Positions 33,929-43,305 of a DNA stretch of 48,153 nt are shown here, in pieces (the first letter of the stretch is position 1; the number at the start of each line of letters is the position of its first letter). The position numbers were made by a program, and so were the translations under genes. This stretch comes from Alteromonas sp. IB21 (GTDB taxonomy: Bacteria > Pseudomonadota > Gammaproteobacteria > Enterobacterales > Alteromonadaceae). The stretch is taken from NCBI RefSeq assembly GCF_016405965.1, contig NZ_JAEFCD010000036.1, positions 1 to 48,153 on the forward strand. The letters are read 5' to 3'. The notes beneath the pieces were generated by a model. It searched no databases, was not told the DNA's origin, and worked only from the letters and a program-made list of their open reading frames with translations.

Positions 33929-36616
33929 ATGCTGAAGAAAGCATTTCCAGCTTTGCTATTTATGTTATCGTCTTATTCAATGGCTAGCCCACTTCTAGAC
34001 GAAACGTTTGAGAAACTACAAGGAAACTCTCCTGTTTCATTTAGCGCTACCCCCGTTCAGGGCTTTGCCAAAGAAAGTTATAGCGTAATGATTCCAGAAG
34101 ACAATAATCGCGGAACCGTCTACGTCGCCTACGATACCGATGCGTCGTTCAAAAAACAGTTTCCCGTAACAATTAGCAAAAATAGTGAAGAGATTACATT
34201 TTCGGTTGATGAATCACAAAATGTTGTAGTATCGAATACATCATTTGATATTTATTCTCCTCTATTTGCCGAACAGTGGGATGAAGAAATAGCATCATTA
34301 TTACAACAAGCACACCAACAGGGTTTGTTACAAAGTACATCTTTTATAGAAAATATGTTGTATGTTTCATCCCGCATTTTCGAAGAAGACAATAAATTAT
34401 ATACCTCTGGATACTATGAAATTGAGTTGGTCATTCCCCAGCGCGTTTTTGACGATTTTGCTGGTGGCTGGCCTGGTCCAGCGCGTATTGCGAAACCTAC
34501 TTACTTCGCCAATGAAGTAACAGAAACTCAAATAGAAACAGTCGAACACACTGCTTTTAAAAACAGTCAGCACTTATTAGATAAATGGTTGCTTCCACTA
34601 TATATCGACTCTGATTTATATGGGCTCGGTAAACGTCGCGAGCTTAGTCATGAACTAATAGATCTCTCATCTCCTGTTCATAGCTCGCATTTGTTTGATA
34701 TTTCAATTAATGTTCAAACTTCATCACAAAGTATTTTATTGACTTACAATGATACTTCAGTTCGTTATTCACCTATCTCATATACAGATAATCACTATGT
34801 TTTTTACGTAGAAGTAGAAACAAGTGAGGAAACATTTAAATTTGTGGCCGCTGGTTACAAACTACTCGAGAATACCGAAGCATTTACGAACGCCCTATCA
34901 AGCCAGTTTCCTTTTGTGCAAACCTCACACTTAGGTATGGGAATAGAGGAACGGTTTGACGGAGACCAAATAGCTTGCGAATGGATGGTAGGTTATGAAT
35001 TTCTTTCAGACGGCTCTATGAAGTGGACTCTATGTACAGAGCGTCTTACTGGCGAAAAAAATGTAATTGATAGAAACCCATTCATCAGCGGAACAGAAGG
35101 ATGGCAATGGCAGATCAGCAATGACATTATCGAATTTGAAAATAATCAACCATATACCGAGCTAAATAAGCAAACATGGGTACCAATACAAACCAATGAG
35201 CAAGGCTACACGATTATTTTAGAGTATTGGGAATATGCTGCAAACTATGAAGGTGCTCCCCCCAATGGCTACGCGCTAACTCCTAGAGCCAACATGATAA
35301 AACTGGTCGACGTTAGCCAATATACCGAAGCATACGCCAACGGTGGCTTTGGCGGCGATGCAGACGGCGACGGCATTGAAGACGGGCCTGATACCGATGA
35401 CGACAACGACGGCATGCCTGATTACTATGAAGAATCGTTCTCGCTTAACCATTTGAACAGTGCCGACCGCGATGAAGACCTAGACGGTGACGGCTTAACT
35501 AACTTTGAAGAGTTTACGTTGGGTACCTATCCTAACGACACTGACTCTGATAACGACGGCATTCCTGATGGTGAAGACACTTCACCAGTGCCAAGAGATA
35601 ATGAGCCGCGTACCTCGTTTGATTACGACGGCGATGGCATTTCAGATATTGTTATTCGCCGCCCTGAGATTGGCCAGTTTCTTGTGGCTCGCTCGTCTGA
35701 TGGTGCCATTATGCGTGCGTTCTTTGGCTCACTAGGTAGTGATATTCCCCTAGCCGGTGACTTTGATGGCGATGGCACAACAGACCTTGCTATTCGACGC
35801 CCTTCGGTAAAACAGTTTATTTCCCGTACGTCTTCTGACGACAGCATTAACCGTATTTTCTTCGGCTCTCAAGATGAAGACATTCCGGTTATTGCCGATT
35901 ACGACGGTGATGGTGTTGATGATATTGCCATTCGCCGCCCTTCTAGCGGACAGTGGTTTATTAAGTACAGCTCCACAGGTGACATTATGCGTGAAACCTT
36001 TGGTACGAGTACGTCTGATATTCCTGCCGTGGCCGATTACGATGGCGATGGTAAAGCGGATATTGCTGTACGCCGACAAGATGCAGGCCAGTTCATTGTT
36101 AAGTATTCAAGCACTGGTGAGATAGACCGCATCTTCTTTGGTTCAGAGGCCACCGATATCCCAGTACCCGCCGACTATGACGGTGACGGCAAGGCCGATA
36201 TTGCTATTCGTCGCCCTGAAAGCGGATTCTGGTTCGTGAAACGCTCTACTGATGGCGTTATTGAACGCACTTTCTTCGGCTCACAGGAAGATGATATTCC
36301 TGTTGTGGCTGATTACGATGGTGACGGTAAAGCCGATATCGCTATTCGCCGCCCTGCTTCGGGAACCTGGGTAGTTAAACAGTCGTCAGATGGCAGCTAC
36401 ACGCGCCTCTTCTTTGGCAGTAAAGCCACCGACATTCCGTTGGCAGCGCCGCTTAATACCGTTTTAGGTATGTCAAATTATACAAGCGCGACCAGTGCAA
36501 CAGAGTCGCTTGCTGGGTTTGAAATTGATAGAAGCGAAACGCTAATTAAAGAAGCAATTCGCGGTGAAGAGAATTGGCTCACAGAAGAGGTAACCAATCC
36601 AGACATAGGCCTGTAA
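33929..36616 (+). CDS. Secreted calcium-binding protein with TSP3-like and FG-GAP-like repeats (copy 1)
   Basis: 895 aa with signal peptide MLKKAFPALLFMLSSYSMA and AAGGA seven bases before the ATG. The N-terminal 460 residues are beta-rich and unrecognised, with cysteines around 350-370 (IACEWM, TLCTER). Residues 470-555 are DxDxDG calcium repeats of thrombospondin type 3 style (DADGDGIEDGPDTDDDNDG). Residues about 564-841 are six 46-residue DYDGDG...FFGS...DIP repeats, then a short tail (ATESLAGFEID...). The next gene is a paralogue with an almost identical 3' half. Function unknown; adhesion or matrix binding is inferred from the repeats. Confidence 0.85.
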   Translation: MLKKAFPALLFMLSSYSMASPLLDETFEKLQGNSPVSFSATPVQGFAKESYSVMIPEDNNRGTVYVAYDTDASFKKQFPVTISKNSEEITFSVDESQNVVVSNTSFDIYSPLFAEQWDEEIASLLQQAHQQGLLQSTSFIENMLYVSSRIFEEDNKLYTSGYYEIELVIPQRVFDDFAGGWPGPARIAKPTYFANEVTETQIETVEHTAFKNSQHLLDKWLLPLYIDSDLYGLGKRRELSHELIDLSSPVHSSHLFDISINVQTSSQSILLTYNDTSVRYSPISYTDNHYVFYVEVETSEETFKFVAAGYKLLENTEAFTNALSSQFPFVQTSHLGMGIEERFDGDQIACEWMVGYEFLSDGSMKWTLCTERLTGEKNVIDRNPFISGTEGWQWQISNDIIEFENNQPYTELNKQTWVPIQTNEQGYTIILEYWEYAANYEGAPPNGYALTPRANMIKLVDVSQYTEAYANGGFGGDADGDGIEDGPDTDDDNDGMPDYYEESFSLNHLNSADRDEDLDGDGLTNFEEFTLGTYPNDTDSDNDGIPDGEDTSPVPRDNEPRTSFDYDGDGISDIVIRRPEIGQFLVARSSDGAIMRAFFGSLGSDIPLAGDFDGDGTTDLAIRRPSVKQFISRTSSDDSINRIFFGSQDEDIPVIADYDGDGVDDIAIRRPSSGQWFIKYSSTGDIMRETFGTSTSDIPAVADYDGDGKADIAVRRQDAGQFIVKYSSTGEIDRIFFGSEATDIPVPADYDGDGKADIAIRRPESGFWFVKRSTDGVIERTFFGSQEDDIPVVADYDGDGKADIAIRRPASGTWVVKQSSDGSYTRLFFGSKATDIPLAAPLNTVLGMSNYTSATSATESLAGFEIDRSETLIKEAIRGEENWLTEEVTNPDIGL
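35334..36529 (+). repeat. Long direct repeat, copy A (3' half of first tandem gene)
   Basis: These 1196 bases align with 38268-39463 at a constant offset of 2934, with no net insertion or deletion. Identical runs exceed 60 bases near the start of the unit. It encodes the TSP3-like and six-repeat region. Such a repeat can support recombination that deletes or fuses the pair. Confidence 0.9.
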
Positions 36617-36631
36617 AGGGCTAAGTTAACA

Positions 36632-36659
36632 GAATAGCCGCTTTTTCAAGCGGCTATTC
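36632..36659 (+). terminator. Hairpin after the first FG-GAP tandem gene
   Basis: A perfect 12-bp stem with core AGCCGC/GCGGCT (36632-36643 with 36648-36659) and a 4-nt loop TTTC, 15 bases past the stop. The T-run after it is weak (a few Ts), so termination may be partial. It separates the tandem paralogues. Confidence 0.7.
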
Positions 36660-36847
36660 TTCAGGTAATATCAACCTCACCCCCCCCACTTTAAAATAAA
36701 CAGCCTTTTATATTTTGGATATAATTTCACGTTAGATAATTGGTGAAAAGAGCTTTAAAGAATTAGTATTGAGTATGAACAGGGATAGTTGTTGTGACGA
36801 AAAAGTTGTCGCATATCCTTATAATAAAAAAGGAAAAAGGATACATA

Positions 36848-39538
36848 ATGAAAGTAAATGCTAGCCTAACAACTGGGCTTTACGCACTGGCAATTCTAAC
36901 TCCATTTGCTAATGCGTCCTCGATAGAAGATTTCATTAACTCAGATGAGCGGTTCTACACAACTACGCAAGCTGCTGAAGGTTTCGGTATTAATCCAAGT
37001 TTTACACTGGAAAAAGTATCTGAAAGCGACTGGAAATTTTCTTCGGTGTCACCAACTAATGCGTGGACGAAGCAAGGAAAGTTGATAATTGATGGTGAAT
37101 CAGCTTTCATTGAGTTTCCTAGCGAACAACAATTCACAATGGAAACTTTTCCGGTTCTTAACTGGAACTCTGACGAATTTAGAAACAAATGGGGCGACCT
37201 AGTTGCTGACCAATTGATAGCGGCGAATGATCAGGGCCTCATCTACAACCCTCAACTGCGAGTAAACCATCTAGATACAGCCGTTGAGATTCAAGCCATA
37301 AATGATGCTGATAAACTTTATACTATTGTTACTGTATCCAAAGCAGAGCAACTAGTTATTGACCAACATATAATCGACAACATCGAAGGTGGTTGGCAAG
37401 GAAGCACTGCACCCACAGTTAACGTTTCTCCACTAATTTATGGGGACAATGACTTCCGCCATTATATTGAGGGTTTTGGAACTAGTAGCGTAAATGCTAA
37501 GGAGTTATTTACTGGGGAGTGGGCGATTCCAATTTATACCGACCTTGAAGTTGCGTTTGGTTCTGACTACCCAGGCATTGCATATGACATCGTAAACTTT
37601 GATGATACAAAAACACCATCAGTAGAGTTTGCAATTTCAGCTGACGTCAATGTCACTGACAATTTAGTTCAGCTAATGTACGAAGATAAAATCCTAACCT
37701 ATCAGCCCATATCAGAAACATCCCAACAAATACTGACGTTAATCACTGTCGAAAGCGAAACGAATAGCTTTACTTTCATGTCAAACTTAGTGAAGAAAAC
37801 CGACACCTATGAGCGCTTTGCGCGAGGTATTCATACTCACTTTCCATTCGCACAAATTGCTTATACAAATGGACGATATGCTGGTCAGTATTATGACGAA
37901 GGGCAACTAGAGTGTTTTAGCCTTTGGGGGCATATCTTCAATATCGACGATTTTTCTATGCATCGTGGTGTGGGCTGTAATGACGGCCCCGGCGACGGCA
38001 GAGATTTCGACAGTATCATTTTACCTAACCCTGACACTTGGGAGTGGGAAATGAACAATGCCAGACTCACTATGCGTTATGTTGGCGATAACTATGAAAC
38101 CTTTAGAGAGCGTTATTGGGATCCTATCACTTTTACTCAAGATGGTTACGGAATAGTTTTAGAACGTAGCCTTCGTGATGACGATGGATCAGGTGAAGCG
38201 GGTTATTTTATACGCCCACGCCTTAACTATATTAAATTAACCGATTTAAGCAAATACACTCAAGAATACGCCAACGGTGGGTTCGGTGGCGATGCAGATG
38301 GCGATGGCATTGAAGACGGGCCTGATACCGATGACGACAACGACGGCATGCCTGATTACTATGAAGAATCGTTCTCGCTGAATCATTTAAACAGTGCCGA
38401 CCGCAATGAAGACCTAGACGGTGACGGCTTAACTAACTTTGAAGAGTTTACACTGGGTAGCTACCCTAACGACAGTGACTCTGATAACGACGGTATTCCT
38501 GATGGTGAAGACACTTCACCCGTGCCAGTTGATAAAGAAGCGCGTACCCCTTACGACTACGACGGCGACGGCATTTCAGATATTGTTATTCGACGCCCTG
38601 AAATTGGACAATTTATTGTAGCGCGTTCTTCAGATGGCGCTATTATGCGTGCGTTCTTTGGCTCACAAGGCAGTGACATTCCCCTTGCTGGTGACTTTGA
38701 TGGGGACGGTACTACCGACCTTGCTATTCGTCGTCCGTCTGTAAAACAGTTTATTGCACGTACGTCGTCTGACGACAGCATTAACCGTATTTTCTTCGGC
38801 TCGCAAGATGAAGACATTCCGGTTATTGCCGATTACGATGGTGACGGTATAGATGATATTGCTATTCGTCGTCCTTCTTCTGGTCAATGGTTTATCAATT
38901 ACACCACAACCGGTGACATTATGCGTGAAACCTTTGGTACCAATGCGTCTGATATTCCTGCTGTCGCCGATTACGATGGCGATGGTAAAGCCGACATTGC
39001 GGTGCGCAGACAAGACGCTGGCCAGTTCATTATTAAGTATTCAAGCACTGGTGAGATAGACCGCATATTGTTTGGCTCTCAGTCTACCGATATTCCAGTA
39101 CCCGCCGACTATGACGGTGACGGCAAGGCCGATATTGCTATTCGTCGCCCTGATAGCGGATTCTGGTTCATTAAACGCTCTTCTGATGGCGTTATTGAAC
39201 GCACCTTCTTCGGGTCCCTCAGTGATGATATTCCTGTTGTCGCAGACTACGATGGTGACGGTAAAGCCGATATCGCTATTCGACGTCCAAGCTCTGGCAG
39301 TTGGGTGGCTAAACTATCTGCTGATGACAGCTACGCACGCTTTTATTTCGGTAGTAAGACTACTGACATTCCATTAGCAGCACCGCTTAATACCGTTTTA
39401 GGCATGTCAAATAATACAAGTGCAAGCAATGCGACAGAGTCACTTGCTGGGTTTGAAATTGACACTCTTAACTTACTATTAAAAGAGTCGATTCAACCTG
39501 ATTCGTCGTGGAAAACAGAAGTGGTTATTGAAGACTAA
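36848..39538 (+). CDS. Secreted calcium-binding protein with TSP3-like and FG-GAP-like repeats (copy 2)
   Basis: 896 aa from the ATG at 36848, which has AAAAGG upstream and is followed directly by a signal peptide (MKVNASLTTGLYALAILTPFANA). A GTG 18 codons earlier would add a charged extension in front of it and is unlikely. The N-terminal 470 residues are a remote match to copy 1 (shared GGW, FPF-Q, W-P-QT--GY elements). From residue 474 on, TSP3-like calcium repeats and six FG-GAP-like repeats are almost identical to copy 1. A paralogous pair from tandem duplication, with the 3' halves homogenised or strongly conserved. Confidence 0.85.
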   Translation: MKVNASLTTGLYALAILTPFANASSIEDFINSDERFYTTTQAAEGFGINPSFTLEKVSESDWKFSSVSPTNAWTKQGKLIIDGESAFIEFPSEQQFTMETFPVLNWNSDEFRNKWGDLVADQLIAANDQGLIYNPQLRVNHLDTAVEIQAINDADKLYTIVTVSKAEQLVIDQHIIDNIEGGWQGSTAPTVNVSPLIYGDNDFRHYIEGFGTSSVNAKELFTGEWAIPIYTDLEVAFGSDYPGIAYDIVNFDDTKTPSVEFAISADVNVTDNLVQLMYEDKILTYQPISETSQQILTLITVESETNSFTFMSNLVKKTDTYERFARGIHTHFPFAQIAYTNGRYAGQYYDEGQLECFSLWGHIFNIDDFSMHRGVGCNDGPGDGRDFDSIILPNPDTWEWEMNNARLTMRYVGDNYETFRERYWDPITFTQDGYGIVLERSLRDDDGSGEAGYFIRPRLNYIKLTDLSKYTQEYANGGFGGDADGDGIEDGPDTDDDNDGMPDYYEESFSLNHLNSADRNEDLDGDGLTNFEEFTLGSYPNDSDSDNDGIPDGEDTSPVPVDKEARTPYDYDGDGISDIVIRRPEIGQFIVARSSDGAIMRAFFGSQGSDIPLAGDFDGDGTTDLAIRRPSVKQFIARTSSDDSINRIFFGSQDEDIPVIADYDGDGIDDIAIRRPSSGQWFINYTTTGDIMRETFGTNASDIPAVADYDGDGKADIAVRRQDAGQFIIKYSSTGEIDRILFGSQSTDIPVPADYDGDGKADIAIRRPDSGFWFIKRSSDGVIERTFFGSLSDDIPVVADYDGDGKADIAIRRPSSGSWVAKLSADDSYARFYFGSKTTDIPLAAPLNTVLGMSNNTSASNATESLAGFEIDTLNLLLKESIQPDSSWKTEVVIED
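38268..39463 (+). repeat. Long direct repeat, copy B (3' half of second tandem gene)
   Basis: The partner of 35334-36529. Differences are mostly third-position substitutions, and both ends of the similarity fall inside the coding frames, where the proteins diverge again. Confidence 0.9.
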
Positions 39539-39585
39539 CAATTGTAATTACATCGGCCACAGTCTGTGGTCGATGTATTCCCCCG

Positions 39586-40326
39586 CTACCTATCTGAGAC
39601 TAAAAAATAAAAATACATTAACATTCTCGCCCATCTAGGCACATGAACAGATTGATTTGAAGCGAAAACTCTTTCATCTTTTATGGTCTGTTGTGGAAGC
39701 GATAGAAAGTCGAATATATCTTCAAGGGTTTCAGTATGCTTGTTCAATAAGCATTCTTGAGTAATGACCTTAACATTGTTTTTGGGAAAGAACCGATAAA
39801 GCGTTCTCAATTGCCGCTTATATCTTCCTCTTATCAAATAAGAATGGTCGCGGTACTCACTTTTAAATTCGCTTGTTGGAAGGTTCTCGTAAAAACCAAT
39901 CATTCGCTGGCGCTCGCTCCAAAACGCAGCTAGTGGCTCAAGGTCTTCTCGACCTTTCTTCTTAGACATAGCGTAATGCGAAATTGCACGCTCGACAGGA
40001 TCTCTTAGCATTACAACATGCATTGCGTTGGGGCATGCCCCAGCACACTCTTTAACAAATGTTGGATGCAGCATAGTTATTGGTGTCGCGTCTAAAATAT
40101 AGCGTTCACCTTTATAATGTCCCAGCTTACGCATGTATGCCTGTTCGATAAATGCTTTTTTATCTTTAGTTCTCAAAAGCTCAGGAGCATCAAAAACGTG
40201 AGCTTCTTTGTTATCAACCAAGCAAATGTCTTCATGCTGAGATAAAAAAGAAGCTAAAGCTGTTGTTCCGGCTTTTTGGACGCCAGGAATAAAAAGGTTG
40301 GGTAACGGAAAAGTATTGTGTGACAT
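39586..40326 (-). CDS. Sulfotransferase
   Basis: 246 aa. LFIPGVQKAGTTALASFLSQ is the PAPS 5'-phosphosulfate loop and HVVMLRDPVERAISHYAM the 3'-phosphate motif; LDATPITML lies between, as in heparan- and chondroitin-type sulfotransferases. A short but complete domain without additional modules. It is minus-strand and its start lies a few bases from the divergently read 40413 gene, so the two share a regulatory region. Confidence 0.88.
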   Translation of the reverse strand: MSHNTFPLPNLFIPGVQKAGTTALASFLSQHEDICLVDNKEAHVFDAPELLRTKDKKAFIEQAYMRKLGHYKGERYILDATPITMLHPTFVKECAGACPNAMHVVMLRDPVERAISHYAMSKKKGREDLEPLAAFWSERQRMIGFYENLPTSEFKSEYRDHSYLIRGRYKRQLRTLYRFFPKNNVKVITQECLLNKHTETLEDIFDFLSLPQQTIKDERVFASNQSVHVPRWARMLMYFYFLVSDR

Positions 40327-40412
40327 GTTATGACAGCGTGCTATTTGGGGTAGTATTTCTGTATAATTTAAATTCTAGATTCATTTTGCTAAGGCTTTGG
40401 CTTTATTTTTTC

Positions 40413-41318
40413 ATGGAAAAAAAAACAGTTTCATTTTATCGAAAATATTACAGTTATACTGGCGGTCATCAGAAGGTAAAAGATTACATTCACCATTTTA
40501 TAGCGAGCAACTACCAGCCGCTGCTTTTCACTGAAGGCGAAGCAAGCACGTGTCCAGACCTTTTTAAAAACTTGGAAAATGTCACTTTCCAAGAACACTA
40601 CAAGCCTCAAGATGCAGACATAGTTATGCTGGCAGGCATGGACTGGAAAGCTTACATGGACTCAGGCGCTAAACACAATAACATCTTTAATCTAATTCAG
40701 CATGTTCGCCATGCTGATAGACAACTCCCACTTTTCGAATATCTAGAAAAACCAGCGGTAAGACTATGCGTCTCTAACTCAGTGAAAAATGCAATACTTC
40801 CTTTTGCCAATGGCCCTTGTCACACTATTAATATGGGGATCTATTTACCACACCTAAAAAACCGAAAAAGTTCTGATTTATACATTCTCGCTAGCAAGCA
40901 ACCAGAACTTGGCCATGAAATTTTAGAATGGGCCAATGGCAAAGGCATAAAAACAATACTTCATGACGCAAAAAAAGAAAGGATAGACGTACTAAGCGCA
41001 ATGTCTTCTTCAAGAGTGACTTTGGCACTTCCCAATATTTCAGAAGGTTTTTTTCTTCCTAGTTTGGAAGCCATGCACTATAGTAATTTCGCTGTAGTTC
41101 CCTATTGCATAGCCAACAATGAATATTATCACCCATGCGCTAACTTAATTATTCCTGATTATGAAGTCGATGATATAAAAAGCGCCATTTTACGCGCGTT
41201 AAGCTCACACCACTCTGTATCCACTGTAAAAAAATATATTGGACAAAGAATTGTAAGAAAGTATTCACTTAAAAAAGAACAACAAGAGCTACAAAAAATA
41301 CTTAAGCTATATGTCTAG
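40413..41318 (+). CDS. GT4-like glycosyltransferase
   Basis: 301 aa from the ATG at 40413 (MEKKTVSFYRKYYSYTGGHQ). The frame is open from a GTG at 40320, but that would add an odd hydrophobic leader overlapping the divergent gene. The YSYTGGHQKVKDYIHHF opening and the later ISEGFFLPSLEAMHYSNFAVV, an E-x7-E type nucleotide-sugar site, indicate a GT-B family 4 enzyme. It converges on the next gene with one base between stops. The ribosome-binding site is weak. Acceptor unknown. Confidence 0.75.
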   Translation: MEKKTVSFYRKYYSYTGGHQKVKDYIHHFIASNYQPLLFTEGEASTCPDLFKNLENVTFQEHYKPQDADIVMLAGMDWKAYMDSGAKHNNIFNLIQHVRHADRQLPLFEYLEKPAVRLCVSNSVKNAILPFANGPCHTINMGIYLPHLKNRKSSDLYILASKQPELGHEILEWANGKGIKTILHDAKKERIDVLSAMSSSRVTLALPNISEGFFLPSLEAMHYSNFAVVPYCIANNEYYHPCANLIIPDYEVDDIKSAILRALSSHHSVSTVKKYIGQRIVRKYSLKKEQQELQKILKLYV

Positions 41319-41319
41319 G

Positions 41320-43029
41320 TTACTTATTTTTCAGACGTCGAAGTAACTTAGGCAAAATTTCATTTAATTTATTCTTGTAATACTCATAAGCACTGGGAGC
41401 CGTATGAGAACGTATGATTTTATATAACCTAGAATCATCTATATCATGTGCTTTATGTGAAATTTGTTTATTTAAGGCCAGGGCCAAATCTAAACGCTTA
41501 TTTTTCAGCCTATCCAAAACAAACTTAAGATCTTTGACAGTTTCACTTTCATTGTAAAACGGCAAATGATCGAAACTCGCAAGTAAGGCGTTAAATTTGT
41601 TTTCATCCAAGTTTTTTTCTGCAGAGAGAACCTTCATTGCGCTTTCTTTAAGCGCATGTTTTAGTTCTGCCACATCGCTTGAAGATAGAAGGGAAAAATT
41701 TTCTCTATTTTCGCTTTCTTTTTGCAAAAAGAAATCAAGTTCACGTAACAGCCATTTCTCTGCAAAAGTGTTTGCGAAGCGCATCAATTGTAGCGCGCCA
41801 GCAGAATATTGAGTGTTCAAGCGCTTTTCCAACTTGGGCGGCGGAATAAACTCTTCAAAACAGCAGCTGAAGTCACTGTAAAGCGACCCTCCCTCGAACG
41901 ACTTGTCTCCATAATAGCGATATACGATGTCAACTCCAAATGCCCGAGCTAAATTCGATATAATAGACAAATTAGTAAAAGTTATTTTTTGGGGAACTGA
42001 GAAATCAGCGGTTCTGCCATGCCGCTTTACTTCTTGATGAAAGCCTGACTCCAAACTTGAAATGGGGTGTCTTATATAAAAAATATATTTCGACGACGGT
42101 AACCGACTAAAAAACCACAACAAGTAATAAAAAAAGTGCTCCGATGAAATAAGTAATGTTCTGAAATTGCTTTCATTAAACTTGTTAATAATAGCGGTAG
42201 CTTTGTCATCATCAAAAAAACCCTTTCCATCTTCAGCAAATGTAACAAAATTTTCGAAGTTTCCAGAACTAACACCATTTTTATCAATCTTATGAGGAGG
42301 ATAGAATATACCTAATTTTTCGAGAGATTGTGTAGACCTATTGAGCCACGACTGAAGTGCTGATGTACCCGTCTTAGGTGGTCCGACATGGACATAAATT
42401 TGCTTGCCTTCATGAACATTCATAGCCGCCCTTTTAGAATAACGCTCCCACCTTTTATTGAAGACGCGCTTAGCTTCGCTATAAATCATATAATCATTAG
42501 CGTAGAGCTCTCTTATTTCACTGAGTGTTTCTTCACCGAGTAATTTATTTAAGGTGTCGCCATTGTTATATGCAAATTCGCTTTGTAGTAAATGCCCGTA
42601 CTGGATGCGTGTGAGCTGAGACAAATGCCACTGCTCACTGAGTAAAATTGAATGATAAAAGGCTTCATATATGCCTACAAAGCCAATTTTTTCAATAGGC
42701 ATGTTTTTAAATGTACGGTAGTAGAGTTCAATTCTATTCTTATCTCTATAAAACTCTCCAAAACTCTGCTGAAAAGAAGGGTCGCTTTTAAAAGCACAGA
42801 ACGCTTTCCATAGGCGTGTTGCAGGGTCTGCTAACACAATCCCGACATTTACGTAATTAGCCGGTTTCAAACCGGCAACAAAGTTTTGCGGGCTTGTGTT
42901 AAGGTTCAGACTAACGTTGTCTAAAGTACAATCCGCTATGAGCTTTATAAACTTCGATGCTTCGATATTGGGAAAAGAAAGGATAGTTTTTTCTGGTGCG
43001 CTAAGCATTGAAGCAGGTATGTTGTTCAT
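41320..43029 (-). CDS. Two-part sulfotransferase: degenerate N-terminal half plus complete domain
   Basis: 569 aa from the ATG at 43029; the frame is open to a TTG at 43092 with no ribosome-binding site. The complete sulfotransferase begins near residue 210 (IYVHVGPPKTGTSALQSWL) and has YIFYIRHPISSLESGF as its 3'-phosphate motif. The first 200 residues look like the C-terminal half of another sulfotransferase (NVGIVLADPATRLWKAFCAF, then IGFVGIYEAFYHSILL and NDYMIYSEAKRVF), lacking a P-loop. I infer a broken first domain retained as a structural or acceptor-binding part. Convergent with the GT4 gene. Confidence 0.8.
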   Translation of the reverse strand: MNNIPASMLSAPEKTILSFPNIEASKFIKLIADCTLDNVSLNLNTSPQNFVAGLKPANYVNVGIVLADPATRLWKAFCAFKSDPSFQQSFGEFYRDKNRIELYYRTFKNMPIEKIGFVGIYEAFYHSILLSEQWHLSQLTRIQYGHLLQSEFAYNNGDTLNKLLGEETLSEIRELYANDYMIYSEAKRVFNKRWERYSKRAAMNVHEGKQIYVHVGPPKTGTSALQSWLNRSTQSLEKLGIFYPPHKIDKNGVSSGNFENFVTFAEDGKGFFDDDKATAIINKFNESNFRTLLISSEHFFYYLLWFFSRLPSSKYIFYIRHPISSLESGFHQEVKRHGRTADFSVPQKITFTNLSIISNLARAFGVDIVYRYYGDKSFEGGSLYSDFSCCFEEFIPPPKLEKRLNTQYSAGALQLMRFANTFAEKWLLRELDFFLQKESENRENFSLLSSSDVAELKHALKESAMKVLSAEKNLDENKFNALLASFDHLPFYNESETVKDLKFVLDRLKNKRLDLALALNKQISHKAHDIDDSRLYKIIRSHTAPSAYEYYKNKLNEILPKLLRRLKNK

Positions 43030-43305
43030 TGAAAACTTCAGATATATTTCAAGTTTGGTAATGGAAAAAGGTTCATGGCTGAACCCCAGCAAGTAGATGA
43101 TTACTGACTATAAGTGTCCTGGAAGCTTGAACCAATCATGAAATGTAATAATACCATTTGCACATGTCGTTGCATATTCTTCTCTATCACGCATATCTAC
43201 AGGACAAAAGCGTTATCTAGTGTTTACTGCTCATCCTTAATTAACTGAGTGCTCTCAAATTTGCTTAACAAGGTGTCCCCCCTTGTATAGCCCTTTTAAA
43301 TCTAT

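Noticed and set aside
35750..36079. Open minus-strand frames of about 110 aa inside both FG-GAP genes (also 38663-39013)
   Set aside because: They are antisense shadows of the repeated coding sequence and appear at matching places in both paralogues; no ribosome-binding site or recognisable protein.
35600..36450. Regularly spaced repeats that could suggest a CRISPR array
   Set aside because: The period is about 138 bases, the units are degenerate, in frame, and encode the FG-GAP-like protein repeats; there are no short identical repeats with unique spacers.
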